IMG/VR virus record: IMGVR_UViG_3300025701_001373
Span: 1-52,641 of that record
DNA: 52,641 nt
Direction: 5' to 3' (one strand)
Origin: a virus
The position numbers and the translations under genes were made by a program. The notes below the pieces were generated by a model. It saw only the letters and a list, made by a program, of their open reading frames with translations. It did no database searches and had not been told where the DNA came from. Positions 7,687-15,736 of the stretch are shown here, piece by piece (the stretch's first letter is position 1; each line of letters opens with the position of its first letter).

Positions 7687-8675
7687 TGAATAGACTCGAT
7701 ACTCAATATCAAAATCTTCTTAAAGACATTCTTGATAATGGAATTGATAAAGAAGATAGAACCGGAACCGGAACAATCTCAGTATTTGGTAGACAAATAA
7801 GACATAACATGCAAGATGGATTTCCTCTCCTTACAACAAAGAAGATGGCAATTAAATCTATTATGACTGAATTGAAATGGTTTCTAAAAGGAGATACCAA
7901 TATAAAATATTTAGTTGATAATAAATGTTATGTTTGGAATGGTGATGCTTTCAAAAACTTTAAAACAAAGTTTAATGGTCCTGCTATTGCAAAAGGAAAA
8001 TTATTTGATGAAAAAGTATTTGTTGAAAAAATAAAAACAAATGACGAGTTTGCTGAAAAATGGGGTGAGTTAGGACCTATATATGGAAAGCAATGGAGAG
8101 ATTGGAATGGTATAGACCAAATCTTAAATTTAGTTAACTCCCTAAAGAAGAATCCCGACAGTAGAAGATTAATGGTATCAGCTTGGAATGTAAATGAATT
8201 ACATGAGATGACTTTACCTCCTTGTCATTATGGATTTCAAGTTTATACAAGAGAGTTGAATCTTGATGAAAGAATAGACTACTTAAACAAAACCACACTA
8301 AATAAATCTTCAGACTGGTTAGAAGGGCATTTGGATGAATTAGGAGTTCCAACAAGAGGAATATCTCTCTCATGGAATCAAAGAAGTGTAGATACATTCT
8401 TAGGGTTACCTTTTAATATAGCTTCATATGGTATGTTGTTAAGTTTATTGGCTGCTGAAGTAAATATGATTCCGGAAGAACTTATTGGTAATTTAGGAGA
8501 TACTCATTTGTATTTAAATCATATTGAACAGGCAGGTAGACAGTTACAAAATGAACCTAAACCTCATCTTCCTAAACTTAAACTAACTAACGTAGATATT
8601 CCTAATGGAGAGTTTGATTATGAGATTTTACATTACCATTCTCATGATAAAATATCTGCACCTATTTCAAATTAA
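7686..8675 (+). CDS. thyA: Thymidylate synthase
   Basis: Folate-dependent methylation of dUMP to dTMP. Diagnostic motifs: DRTGTGT (24-30), FPLLTTKK (46-53), the catalytic loop LPPCHYGFQ with nucleophile Cys180, and LSWNQRSVD followed by GLPFNIASYG, the dUMP-binding region; GDTHLYLNHI is near the C-terminus. At 329 aa it is longer than E. coli ThyA (264). Extra residues lie around 90-125 and after residue 187 (about 40 residues with no counterpart in the core). Thymidylate synthases are common in T4-like phages and supply dTTP for replication. It is translationally coupled to the small gene upstream. Confidence 0.96.
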   Translation: MNRLDTQYQNLLKDILDNGIDKEDRTGTGTISVFGRQIRHNMQDGFPLLTTKKMAIKSIMTELKWFLKGDTNIKYLVDNKCYVWNGDAFKNFKTKFNGPAIAKGKLFDEKVFVEKIKTNDEFAEKWGELGPIYGKQWRDWNGIDQILNLVNSLKKNPDSRRLMVSAWNVNELHEMTLPPCHYGFQVYTRELNLDERIDYLNKTTLNKSSDWLEGHLDELGVPTRGISLSWNQRSVDTFLGLPFNIASYGMLLSLLAAEVNMIPEELIGNLGDTHLYLNHIEQAGRQLQNEPKPHLPKLKLTNVDIPNGEFDYEILHYHSHDKISAPISN

Positions 8676-8677
8676 AG

Positions 8678-8710
8678 TTTCTAGTCTGAATTATTCTTCT
8701 TATATTTAGG
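8678..8710 (+). promoter_or_regulatory. Early-type promoter, weak -33 box
   Basis: TATATTTAGG at 8701-8710 in the usual TTCTTCT context; the expected TTG position (8678-8680) reads TTT. It lies 18 nt before the next ATG. Confidence 0.55.
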
Positions 8711-8728
8711 TATAGAAATTAGAAAGAT

Positions 8729-9094
8729 ATGCACTTAAGAACTACAAGACGATTAGCTGATAAGTATTTAAAGAATTGTGAGAAGATATATGGCTTGAGT
8801 AAGTTTCACGAAACTACTCCTTACATAGAATTCCAACCTTATGTTCATTCTGTTTATACTGAAGATGATAATCCAATTGCAGAGTATATCTTCGATTACA
8901 ATACAATAGTAATATATTATAAGAATATTAATAGTGCAGAAGATTTAGCACAAACAATCGTTCACGAATATCAACATTATTTACAATCTCCTTCTTGGAT
9001 GACTCGTTACTACAATATGGGCTTCTGCTATTCAGATCATCCATATGAGATAGCAGCATTTAATGAGGAGAAAAACTGGAAATTAGTTGCTTAA
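8729..9094 (+). CDS. HExxH putative zinc metallopeptidase
   Basis: 121 aa. HEYQHYLQ places a zinc-binding His79-Glu80-x-x-His83. Glu107 (HPYEIAAFNEE), 24 residues further, is a candidate third ligand, giving the gluzincin-like HExxH...E pattern of small phage and bacterial metallopeptidases. No signal peptide. Monocistronic, between two promoters. The substrate is unknown; a non-catalytic zinc role is possible. Confidence 0.65.
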   Translation: MHLRTTRRLADKYLKNCEKIYGLSKFHETTPYIEFQPYVHSVYTEDDNPIAEYIFDYNTIVIYYKNINSAEDLAQTIVHEYQHYLQSPSWMTRYYNMGFCYSDHPYEIAAFNEEKNWKLVA

Positions 9095-9142
9095 TTAAAG
9101 GACTATTCTATATTTATAAATTAACTAACTAAACTACAATTT

Positions 9143-9952
9143 ATGGCTTGCGGATGCGGTAGATCTCCAGACGGATGTAGAGGATGGCACTCCCTTACAG
9201 AAGAAGAATACAAAGTAGAGTATGATGCGTTTCTTAAAGAGAAAGACGGTATCTTACGTGTTAAAGAAGTAGAACACTATACAGATAGCCTTTTTAAATT
9301 TAAACTCTCTAAGACAGAAGAATATAAATTTAAGGCCGGACAGTTTACGATGATAAACGTAGACGGGGCACCTAAAAGAGCTTATAGTTTTACAAGCGGT
9401 CCGGAAGATGACTTTATAGAATTCTACAGTATTAAGGTACCTAATGGACCTCTTACAAGTAAGCTTCAAAAGATCCAAGTAGGAGACTTTGTGAATGTTT
9501 CTCCTAAAGCTACCGGAACATTAATTATAGACAATCTAACTGAAGGAACTGATTTATGGTTACTTGCAACAGGAACTGGAATAGCTCCATTCATCAGTAT
9601 GTTATGTGATCCTAAAACTTACGATACGTTCAAAAACATTCACGTTGTCTGGTCTGTAAGGGAGAAAGAAGAATTAGATGCTTTCGATGAATGGTTAAAT
9701 TCTATCGGTATAGACTATATTCCTATCGTTACAAGAGATAAAAGATGGGAAGGTGAAACAAGACGAATAACTACTTTACTTGAAAGCGGAAACGTGATAC
9801 CAAACCTCAACCCAGACAACGATAAAGTAATGTTGTGCGGTAATATGGCTTTTAACAAAGAGATTATGGCAATGTTAGAGGAAAGAAATTATACTGAAGG
9901 TAATAGTAGAGAGGCTGGTTCATTTGTTTTAGAGAAAGCTTTTGTTGGGTAA
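9143..9952 (+). CDS. Ferredoxin/flavodoxin-NADP+ reductase-like flavoprotein with Cys-rich N-terminus
   Basis: 269 aa. From about residue 35 it follows the FNR fold. RAYSFTSG (79-86) is the FAD-binding RxYS motif; GTGIAPF (144-150) and LCGN are the NADP(H)-binding motifs; the C-terminus EKAFVG is in the position of the FNR tail. It therefore probably moves electrons between NADPH and a ferredoxin or flavodoxin. Residues 1-30 form a separate segment with Cys3, Cys5 and Cys12 plus GWHSL, possibly a small metal site. An FNR is a rare auxiliary gene in phages. A TATTTATA element lies 24 nt upstream (9111-9118), and no early promoter is seen. Confidence 0.85.
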   Translation: MACGCGRSPDGCRGWHSLTEEEYKVEYDAFLKEKDGILRVKEVEHYTDSLFKFKLSKTEEYKFKAGQFTMINVDGAPKRAYSFTSGPEDDFIEFYSIKVPNGPLTSKLQKIQVGDFVNVSPKATGTLIIDNLTEGTDLWLLATGTGIAPFISMLCDPKTYDTFKNIHVVWSVREKEELDAFDEWLNSIGIDYIPIVTRDKRWEGETRRITTLLESGNVIPNLNPDNDKVMLCGNMAFNKEIMAMLEERNYTEGNSREAGSFVLEKAFVG

Positions 9953-9956
9953 AGAG

Positions 9957-9986
9957 TCGTTTCTTTAAAATATTCTTCGTATATTT
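9957..9986 (+). promoter_or_regulatory. Early-type promoter, degenerate
   Basis: TATATTTAAA at 9980 in the TATTCTTCG context, with TCG in place of TTG at 9957-9959. A leader of about 25 nt follows, ending in AGAGGTTAT before the ATG. Confidence 0.5.
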
Positions 9987-10011
9987 AAATCTAATTAAAA
10001 ATAGAGGTTAT

Positions 10012-10311
10012 ATGAAAGCAAAACGTCATTACGAAAAATGGTCATTAGAAGAAGCTAAAACTTTTTTGGATTTTTACTTAGCTAATATTACTAGAAAAGA
10101 TTACTCAATAGTAATAGATTCTTATGCAAAGCAAGTAGAAAGGACAAACGATGCAATAGCATTTAGAGTAAAAGAGGTAATTAGTATTCTCACTAATGCA
10201 GAGAAAGGATTAAAGAAGGATAAATGGACTACTGAATTCATTCAAGCTGTTGAAGATAAATTGAATGAAGGTTCTATTTCAAAGAATAAGATGTTAATGT
10301 TATTTGAATAA
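10012..10311 (+). CDS. Hypothetical protein, possibly Myb/SANT-like
   Basis: 99 aa, helical and basic. The order W (YEKWSLEEAK), a helix, a second helix, then R-T-x-x-A-I-x-x-R-V (residues 43-52) recalls the helix pattern of Myb/SANT or SLIDE DNA-binding domains, but this is only a resemblance. It has its own promoter and is followed after 1 nt by the next gene. Confidence 0.6.
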   Translation: MKAKRHYEKWSLEEAKTFLDFYLANITRKDYSIVIDSYAKQVERTNDAIAFRVKEVISILTNAEKGLKKDKWTTEFIQAVEDKLNEGSISKNKMLMLFE

Positions 10312-10312
10312 T

Positions 10313-10693
10313 ATGTTTAGTGTATATTGGTATATATTTTCTGGATATAGAGGGAGTTCTATAACAGAGCAGCTTAAAGCTAAATACCCTTATCAAGGTA
10401 TACTCTATAAAGTAGGTTACCAAAGAGGAGAAGAAAATTTCGGAAGGGTAAAAGATAATGCTGAATACGATAAAGATAAAAACCCCATTTGGATAGAATT
10501 ATGGGATAAAATTCAGTGTGGAGGAATAATAAAAGGATTTAAAACTGAACAAGAAGCCAAAGCAGTAGAGGAAAAAATACTTCAGGAAATTGGACCTAAA
10601 GATTTTAATCTTTATGAAAAAATTAGCGGTATAAGAGAATTTAGAATTGCTAGTTTAGAAAGAAAACAAATTTTAAATAAATACTTCAATTAA
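10313..10693 (+). CDS. Hypothetical protein, 126 aa
   Basis: ATG at 10313 was preferred over an in-frame TTG at 10304 because it sits just behind the previous stop. The opening segment (YWYIFSGYRG), LYKVGYQRG at about 30-38, and the late Glu-rich helix (EQEAKAVEEKIL) give a weak similarity to GIY-YIG-like nuclease folds; the identification is not secure. Probably co-transcribed with its neighbours. Confidence 0.6.
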   Translation: MFSVYWYIFSGYRGSSITEQLKAKYPYQGILYKVGYQRGEENFGRVKDNAEYDKDKNPIWIELWDKIQCGGIIKGFKTEQEAKAVEEKILQEIGPKDFNLYEKISGIREFRIASLERKQILNKYFN

Positions 10694-10694
10694 T

Positions 10695-11093
10695 ATGGCA
10701 CTATGGGATGTAGATGGAGAGATAGTTTATGCTGAAGGTAGCTTATCTCTCACACCGGAAAAAACTAACGCAGTATTTGTAACTCGTCATCGATATAAAG
10801 TACCTTATTCAAATGTAGGTATGGGAGGATTTGTTAAAACAGATAGAGGAACATTTCATACTCCTTCTTGGATTGAAGTTCATCCCCAAGCTAGTTTTGA
10901 AGATTTGATTGTAGATAAAAAACCATTTGAAGAGTTATTTGTTGAAGAAAAGAAATGGGAGTTCAAATCAGGCTCTTCAGATAAAGTATATACTGTTAAA
11001 CATAATAAGCGAGGAGAATTGTCTTGTGACTGTATGGGGTATATAGGACATAGAAAATGTAAACATATTACAGAAGTTAAATCAAAATTATGA
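10695..11093 (+). CDS. SWIM zinc-finger protein
   Basis: 132 aa. The C-terminus carries Cys111-x-Cys113...Cys122-x-His124, the CxCx(n)CxH signature of SWIM domains, which bind DNA or proteins. The N-terminal 90 residues are unrecognised. The start follows the previous stop by one base, and its own stop overlaps the next ATG. Confidence 0.75.
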   Translation: MALWDVDGEIVYAEGSLSLTPEKTNAVFVTRHRYKVPYSNVGMGGFVKTDRGTFHTPSWIEVHPQASFEDLIVDKKPFEELFVEEKKWEFKSGSSDKVYTVKHNKRGELSCDCMGYIGHRKCKHITEVKSKL

Positions 11094-11311
11094 GAGAAAT
11101 AGTTCAATACTTTGTATGGTATATTATCCCGGGCATTGCTTGGGGAGGATTTTTAGAATACTACACTACTAAAAATTTACCCGAACCATTCAACAGGCCG
11201 TGGAATATGCCTGAAAGATTGATGCATATATTTTTCTGGCCGCTTTCTTTTGGCAAGTTTATAATAGAATTTTTTAGAGGGTTATTTGGATACTATGACG
11301 ACGAAGAGTAG
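11090..11311 (+). CDS. Small membrane-associated protein, 73 aa
   Basis: Hydrophobic, aromatic N-terminus (IVQYFVWYIIPGIAWGG) and a second hydrophobic stretch (LMHIFFWPLSFGKFIIEFF) near 44-62, so one or two membrane passes are likely. The acidic tail ends YYDDEE. Overlaps both neighbours. No family is recognised. Confidence 0.65.
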   Translation: MREIVQYFVWYIIPGIAWGGFLEYYTTKNLPEPFNRPWNMPERLMHIFFWPLSFGKFIIEFFRGLFGYYDDEE

Positions 11312-11828
11312 GAATATAGTTATTATTGTAATACTATTATTTATTGTTTTAGGAGTAGTAATTGCAGTTACATATAGAGAAAAGACATTTAATATAGTAG
11401 AGTTAGGAAATAAAAATGCTGTATTAAATAGAACTGAAAAGAATTATTTAGATACAATAGTAAGTGTAGGGTTAAGCGAGTTAAATATTTCCGGAATAAC
11501 AGTTCTTATAGATCCATTAGAAAAAGAACTAACAACAGGAGAGTTTGAAATTCAAGCTCATATAATTGGGACACAAAACCAATTCATAATCTTCACAGAG
11601 ATGTTCTCAAGAGAGAAATCTATAGAAGTTATGTCTCATGAATTAATCCATCTACAGCAGTATAATTCAGGCAGGTTAGTTAAGACTAATGGAGGAGTAA
11701 TTTGGGAAGGATATTATGTAGAGTCAATAGCAGAAATTCCTTATATGGCTCGTCCGTGGGAATTAGAAGCTTTTGTTTTAGGGGAGAATTTAAAAAGAAC
11801 TTTGAGAGTAATTTTAATCAAAAAGTAG
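11295..11828 (+). CDS. Membrane-anchored HExxH protein
   Basis: 177 aa from ATG 11295 (an in-frame TTG lies 9 nt upstream). Residues 8-26 form a single transmembrane helix or uncleaved signal anchor. SHELIHLQQ gives His115-Glu116-x-x-His119, and PWELEAF supplies a downstream Glu (156 or 158) that could complete a zinc site. This resembles small DUF-type peptidases with an MSHELIH motif. The gene overlaps the previous one by 17 nt. A second HExxH protein lies at 8729-9094. Confidence 0.68.
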   Translation: MTTKSRNIVIIVILLFIVLGVVIAVTYREKTFNIVELGNKNAVLNRTEKNYLDTIVSVGLSELNISGITVLIDPLEKELTTGEFEIQAHIIGTQNQFIIFTEMFSREKSIEVMSHELIHLQQYNSGRLVKTNGGVIWEGYYVESIAEIPYMARPWELEAFVLGENLKRTLRVILIKK

Positions 11829-11830
11829 TT

Positions 11831-12043
11831 ATGTACACACCGCCAGAACAAACACCTATAACTGTCGCTTATAGAAAGAAGACAGGAACTAAAGTTTGGA
11901 TCAAAACATTCAAAGACTTAAGATCTCCAGACCGATTAATAACAAATCGTTCTAATCTACTACCAACTGGAAGTGAGATATTAGAAATAGGAGTAGGAAG
12001 TAATTTTGAAGCAAGTTATAAAAAGAAATATAAAGTTAAATGA
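11831..12043 (+). CDS. Hypothetical basic protein, 70 aa
   Basis: The open frame extends upstream inside the previous gene, but ATG 11831, 2 nt after that gene's stop, is the sensible start. The product is Lys-rich with a basic tail (ASYKKKYKVK). Its stop overlaps the next ATG (AATGA). No family is recognised. Confidence 0.6.
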   Translation: MYTPPEQTPITVAYRKKTGTKVWIKTFKDLRSPDRLITNRSNLLPTGSEILEIGVGSNFEASYKKKYKVK

Positions 12044-12210
12044 ATTTAATCTACATGCAGCAGACTATCGATTATATGGCTAGAGTCAATCCTCATTTAA
12101 TTGAAGACTTATCAAAGTACGGTGTTCCGGAAGGGCCAATCGAACTAACAGATGATAATGGTAATACTACTCATAAATACTATATGTATAAGTTAGATGC
12201 ACTTAACTAA
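12040..12210 (+). CDS. Hypothetical protein, 56 aa
   Basis: Short frame coupled to both neighbours: its ATG overlaps the preceding stop and its last 14 nt overlap the GNAT gene. Contains YGVPEGPIELTDDNG. No family is recognised. Confidence 0.55.
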   Translation: MNLIYMQQTIDYMARVNPHLIEDLSKYGVPEGPIELTDDNGNTTHKYYMYKLDALN

Positions 12211-12712
12211 AGACTACTTATTAGAAGTTTATAATAATCAAAAGAAAGAAGGGTTTAAAGGAAGGGAGTCATCTCCTACTCATTTAAACTCCGCTATCGT
12301 TGAATGGAATATTGAAAATTACTGGAATAATCCAGATGCAAGTATACTTACTGCAGACAATAAAGGCTTTGTGTTTCTTTTATACACTTTCCAAAAAGAT
12401 GTTAATGGAGTAGATAAACTTTACTGCGAAATAAGACATATAGTTACATTAGAACAATTTAGAGGAGAGGGTATTGGAAAGAGTTTAGTTGAAGCTACAA
12501 AAGCACATATGGTAACACACAACTCTTCTTACTTAAAAATACTTTCAGATAAAAAAGCTACAGAGTTCTACAAAAAAATTGGATTTAAAGAAAGTGGGAT
12601 TACAAAACATGGACTTTCTTATTTTTGTAATAATATTAATACAATGACTACTGTTAATATGCCGGCTAGTGACTATCCATTCATGAACACAAACCCTAAC
12701 TCAATTTTATGA
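12197..12712 (+). CDS. GNAT-family N-acetyltransferase
   Basis: 171 aa. The acetyl-CoA pyrophosphate loop is visible as FRGEGIGKSL (about residues 91-100, the R/Q-x-x-G-x-G/A pattern), followed by the beta5-alpha4 segment YLKILSDKKATEFYKKIGFK typical of GNAT motif B. It transfers an acyl group to an unknown amine. The C-terminal 30 residues are an Asn/Pro-rich extension. It overlaps the following oxygenase gene (ATGA). Confidence 0.85.
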   Translation: MHLTKDYLLEVYNNQKKEGFKGRESSPTHLNSAIVEWNIENYWNNPDASILTADNKGFVFLLYTFQKDVNGVDKLYCEIRHIVTLEQFRGEGIGKSLVEATKAHMVTHNSSYLKILSDKKATEFYKKIGFKESGITKHGLSYFCNNINTMTTVNMPASDYPFMNTNPNSIL

Positions 12713-13230
12713 AAGGTACTATAAGAAATGTTCTTGACAGTAGCGATATACTCTCTATTTTTAATCTGTATAAAGAACTACCAAATGAAGTATTGATAGA
12801 TGGAGAATTACAAAACAGACATAATGTTTCGAATAGTTTAGGAATTTTTCTACTATCCTCTTTCACAAAAGAAGAATTTGAATCGTTTAATAATAAAATA
12901 CTCACTTCAATAGAACAAAAAGAAGGAGTAGAATTAGAGGTAGTTTATTCAAGAGTTTTAAAATATACAGCAGGATGCTATATTAAAAAACATTACGACA
13001 TTAAAACTCCTCAAACAGAATCAGGCCTATCTATCATTATACAGCTATCTGATCAAGAAGATTTTAAAGGAGGAAAGGCGATGATAGAAGATGAAGAGAT
13101 AAAACTCACACCTGGTGATTTAGTTTATTATAACTACAACTACGAACATGAAGTAACTAAAGTCTTTTCCGGAACAAGATATGTTGTAAATTTAAGAGTT
13201 AAAGTTAAAAAAAGTAACACTTTAATTTAA
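12709..13230 (+). CDS. 2OG-Fe(II) oxygenase, prolyl-4-hydroxylase-like (paralog 5)
   Basis: 173 aa. Iron ligands His95-x-Asp97 and His147, 2OG-binding Arg157, FKGGKAMIED strand, and LTPGDLVYYN before the distal His as in P4H-like enzymes. It ends SNTLI (ATT TAA). Coupled to the GNAT gene, so acetylation and hydroxylation activities are co-expressed here. Confidence 0.87.
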   Translation: MKGTIRNVLDSSDILSIFNLYKELPNEVLIDGELQNRHNVSNSLGIFLLSSFTKEEFESFNNKILTSIEQKEGVELEVVYSRVLKYTAGCYIKKHYDIKTPQTESGLSIIIQLSDQEDFKGGKAMIEDEEIKLTPGDLVYYNYNYEHEVTKVFSGTRYVVNLRVKVKKSNTLI

Positions 13231-13237
13231 GGAAAAG

Positions 13238-13270
13238 TTGCTAGAACGATTTTTTCTTCTTATATTTAGT
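13238..13270 (+). promoter_or_regulatory. Early-type promoter
   Basis: TTG 13238-13240, 20-nt spacer, TATATTTAGT 13261-13270. It marks the start of the promoter-dense early region. Confidence 0.75.
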
Positions 13271-13291
13271 TATAATAATTAATAGACAGTT

Positions 13292-13531
13292 ATGGGATTA
13301 GCTAATACGATTTTAAACCAATACACAAAAACATTAAAAGTTATTCAGAGTTCTAATAAGGATGTACATTTAGAAGCTGCCAATAGAATGAATAGCCTAT
13401 TTATTAAGAATAATTCACAAACTGATAATAGTGGTAATCTTAATACACCTGAATTAGTTAGTGTAATGTATGAGGAACTTAACAGACAACTTCTAATCAA
13501 GAAAAATGAAATCGCTAGAAAGACCAACTAG
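13292..13531 (+). CDS. Hypothetical protein, 79 aa
   Basis: Helical, polar protein with Asn/Ser-rich middle (KNNSQTDNSGNLNTPEL). Driven by the promoter at 13238-13270. Its end overlaps a small basic frame. No family is recognised. Confidence 0.65.
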   Translation: MGLANTILNQYTKTLKVIQSSNKDVHLEAANRMNSLFIKNNSQTDNSGNLNTPELVSVMYEELNRQLLIKKNEIARKTN

Positions 13532-13625
13532 ACTAAAACTATCTCACAATCCAACTGCTGAACTTATTAAAGCAATATGTAAGAAGCAGAAGAGAGATAA
13601 GAGAAAGAGAAGAGGAGTTTGTTAA
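13506..13625 (+). CDS. Small highly basic protein, 39 aa
   Basis: Starts inside the end of the previous gene (26-nt overlap) and ends in a Lys/Arg run (CKKQKRDKRKRRGVC). It may bind nucleic acid. The length makes the call tentative. Confidence 0.45.
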   Translation: MKSLERPTRLKLSHNPTAELIKAICKKQKRDKRKRRGVC

Positions 13626-13642
13626 ATTAAAAAATAAAGGTT

Positions 13643-14200
13643 ATGTCAGCATTAGAATTTAGACCAAATCTAACTCCTACCCAAATGCTAGAGGAAGGAA
13701 TATTTGGCGGTAGTTATTTCGGAGTAGAAGAGTTAGAAGGAGATTACGATTATCAATCTCTATTTCAAGAGACATTATCTAATATATCTCCTCACTTATA
13801 TTTAGGAAACAAATACAGACCTAAACTAAATAAGTTTAAAGTACGTTCCGGAATGTCATTTGAGTATTGGGTTGATATGAAATGGATGCATGCAGATGAT
13901 CCTTACGGGTGGTTTGAATGGTATATCAAATACTTTAACGGAAGAAGGCATCCTGACGACGATAGACAGATTAGAAGATGGCAGGACTTTTGCGGTCCAA
14001 ATGGTAGATGGAGAAATAGAATCTATAAGAGGATATTTGAAACAGATGATTGGAATGTTTCCCCTCGTATCCAGCAATCTCTTTTACATTGGGGATATAA
14101 AGTAAACGAAGACGATTATAACTTATGGTTGAATGCTATCCATAAATCAGATAACTGGTGTCATTATGGAGGAGTTCCTTCTACAAAAGCTTATATGTAA
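13643..14200 (+). CDS. Conserved hypothetical protein, Trp-rich
   Basis: 185 aa with many aromatic residues: FEYWVDMKWMHADDPYGWF, then HPDDDRQIRRW, CGPNGRWRNR and LLHWGYKVNEDD. I recall proteins with the HPDDxRQIxRW...GPxGRWR pattern as a conserved bacterial/phage family without assigned function. It has the AAAGGTTATG leader but no -7 box close by, so it is probably read from the promoter at 13238. Confidence 0.7.
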   Translation: MSALEFRPNLTPTQMLEEGIFGGSYFGVEELEGDYDYQSLFQETLSNISPHLYLGNKYRPKLNKFKVRSGMSFEYWVDMKWMHADDPYGWFEWYIKYFNGRRHPDDDRQIRRWQDFCGPNGRWRNRIYKRIFETDDWNVSPRIQQSLLHWGYKVNEDDYNLWLNAIHKSDNWCHYGGVPSTKAYM

Positions 14201-14217
14201 AAAGGTTTAAAATAAAG

Positions 14218-14250
14218 TTGGTTCGTATTGTTTTTCTTCTTATATTAAGG
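14218..14250 (+). promoter_or_regulatory. Early-type promoter
   Basis: TTG 14218-14220, spacer of 20, TATATTAAGG 14241-14250, then leader TATAGAAATTAAAAATAAAG and GTTATG. The prefix AATAAAGTTGGTTCGTATT recurs at 17615 and 18831. Confidence 0.8.
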
Positions 14251-14273
14251 TATAGAAATTAAAAATAAAGGTT

Positions 14274-14660
14274 ATGACAAATTCAATTACTGTTTACGAT
14301 TCGATGGACGCACCATCTACTGCTGGTTCAAGTTTAAAAGGACATTTAAGTTACGGAATAACTTACGATATGTTAGTAGATTTTTTAGGGGCACCAACTT
14401 TCCTTCCGGAAGATAGCGGAGATGGAAAAGTTAATTTTGAATGGATTGTAGAGTTTGAAACTGAAAACAATGCCACAAAGGTATTTAGTATTTACGATTA
14501 TAAAACTGAATCTCCAGAATGGTCAAAAGCTAATACCGGGAAGATGGAACAGGCCGAGGAATGGTTTGGAGGTAAGAGATGGCATGTAGGAGGTAAATAT
14601 TACGCAGGTGACTTTATCGATTTTATCGAAGAAAAAGTTAAAGAATTAGTTGTTAGTTAG
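14274..14660 (+). CDS. Hypothetical protein, 128 aa
   Basis: Soluble acidic protein with a Trp-rich C-terminal half (ESPEWSKANTGKMEQAEEWF, GKRWHVGGKYY). The last codons (LVVS-stop) overlap the -33 element of the next promoter. No family is recognised. Confidence 0.7.
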   Translation: MTNSITVYDSMDAPSTAGSSLKGHLSYGITYDMLVDFLGAPTFLPEDSGDGKVNFEWIVEFETENNATKVFSIYDYKTESPEWSKANTGKMEQAEEWFGGKRWHVGGKYYAGDFIDFIEEKVKELVVS

Positions 14661-14682
14661 AATTATTCTTCTTATATTAAGG
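14650..14682 (+). promoter_or_regulatory. Early-type promoter overlapping the upstream gene end
   Basis: TTG 14650-14652 lies inside the final codons of the 14274 gene; 20-nt spacer; TATATTAAGG 14673-14682. The leader differs (AACAACATATTTT) and lacks AAAGGTT. Confidence 0.75.
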
Positions 14683-14705
14683 TATAATTAAAAACAACAT
14701 ATTTT

Positions 14706-14828
14706 ATGAATTTGAATTTAAAAAATTTCCGACCATTTTATTATTTTAATACCGAATCGAGGTTGAATAAATTAAATAAATCGACTTTGATTAAAATAAA
14801 TGGTGTCAGCCATTATAATATAAAATAA
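14706..14828 (+). CDS. Small protein, 40 aa
   Basis: Promoter-preceded frame, Asn/Lys-rich (NLNLKNFRPFYYFNTESRLN), ending just before a terminator hairpin. The promoter-ORF-terminator arrangement supports a real transcript; it could also be a small RNA. No family is recognised. Confidence 0.45.
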   Translation: MNLNLKNFRPFYYFNTESRLNKLNKSTLIKINGVSHYNIK

Positions 14829-14837
14829 TAAAAAAAA

Positions 14838-14861
14838 GGAGGGGGTTTAGTTGCCTCCTCC
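14838..14861 (+). terminator. GC-rich hairpin, likely terminator
   Basis: GGAGGGGG (14838-14845) pairs with CCTCCTCC (14854-14861) across an 8-nt loop with one G-U pair. It is preceded by an A-tract and followed by an AT-rich stretch without a strong U-run. The loop contains the TTG of the following promoter. Confidence 0.65.
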
Positions 14862-14883
14862 AATTAAAATTCTTATATTAAGG
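14851..14883 (+). promoter_or_regulatory. Early-type promoter nested in a terminator hairpin
   Basis: TTG 14851-14853 sits in the hairpin loop and the 3' stem arm lies in the 20-nt spacer; TATATTAAGG 14874-14883. The usual leader to ATG 14907 follows. Confidence 0.72.
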
Positions 14884-14906
14884 TATAGAAATCAAAAATA
14901 AAGGTT

Positions 14907-15701
14907 ATGACACGTACAGAAATTTTAAGATTAAGATTAGACGAGCTAGATAAAGAAAGAACTAACATTCAGGTTAGGACTAAAAGACTTTATATCAGAA
15001 GACAGAAAGAACTTATCAATGTACTAAGAGATTGGTTTATTCCTTTTAATATAGAAGATAGAGATGTTAGTTTTAAATTTACTGAATATAGAGTAGAGGT
15101 ATTGAAAAAACAAAAAGAGGAAGATCAAGTTATTTTCTGGTTTAAGCTAAGAGAAGAATGGGAAGGTAAAACTACTTTTACTGGTTTTGAACTTAATAAA
15201 TATTCTGGAGGAGCAATAATAAGCGAGGATGCTGTTACTAACATGCTTTTAGCTGCTCAATGGAGTCAATTTGTATTAGATTATCAAGATGATATTGTTG
15301 CTGAACTAAATATGGTTCAAGAGAGATATGATAAGTTTCTTGAAGTTATTGGAAAGAAAGAAGGAGAGTTAAGAAAAGCTATCAGTCAACAGCAATCAGA
15401 TATTGATAAATTAGAAAAAGAAAATAATCTAGCCAAACTTACTACAGAAGGGATTGAGTTAGATACCAATAAGAGAAAAAATAAAGATACATACTTACCA
15501 TCATTAGAAGTGAGGTTTGATTGGACTTTAAGATCAGTTAAAGCGTTAAAAGTTTTAAGAATGACTACTTCTAAAAAGTCAGCTGATGTTGAAGTTACGA
15601 CAAGAGACTGGCAAGGAAGCCTACACAAGACAATTGTAGAGAGAGTTAGAATGGATAACATTCTACATTTTGTAAACTACAATAGAGATATTATCGTTTA
15701 A
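14907..15701 (+). CDS. Hypothetical coiled-coil protein, 264 aa
   Basis: Strongly charged; residues 1-45 and about 145-185 (KKEGELRKAISQQQSDIDKL) look like coiled coils flanking a central domain. It is the largest product of the early region and is followed by a classic terminator. No family is recognised; a host-interaction or scaffold role cannot be excluded. Confidence 0.72.
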   Translation: MTRTEILRLRLDELDKERTNIQVRTKRLYIRRQKELINVLRDWFIPFNIEDRDVSFKFTEYRVEVLKKQKEEDQVIFWFKLREEWEGKTTFTGFELNKYSGGAIISEDAVTNMLLAAQWSQFVLDYQDDIVAELNMVQERYDKFLEVIGKKEGELRKAISQQQSDIDKLEKENNLAKLTTEGIELDTNKRKNKDTYLPSLEVRFDWTLRSVKALKVLRMTTSKKSADVEVTTRDWQGSLHKTIVERVRMDNILHFVNYNRDIIV

Positions 15702-15736
15702 TACCTTTTGTTTTTAATTATTATTACTTGAAAGAG

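Noticed and set aside
11702-12043. 113-aa version of the small basic protein
   Set aside because: The first 43 codons overlap the HExxH gene in another frame; the ATG at 11831, just after that gene's stop, is the likelier start.
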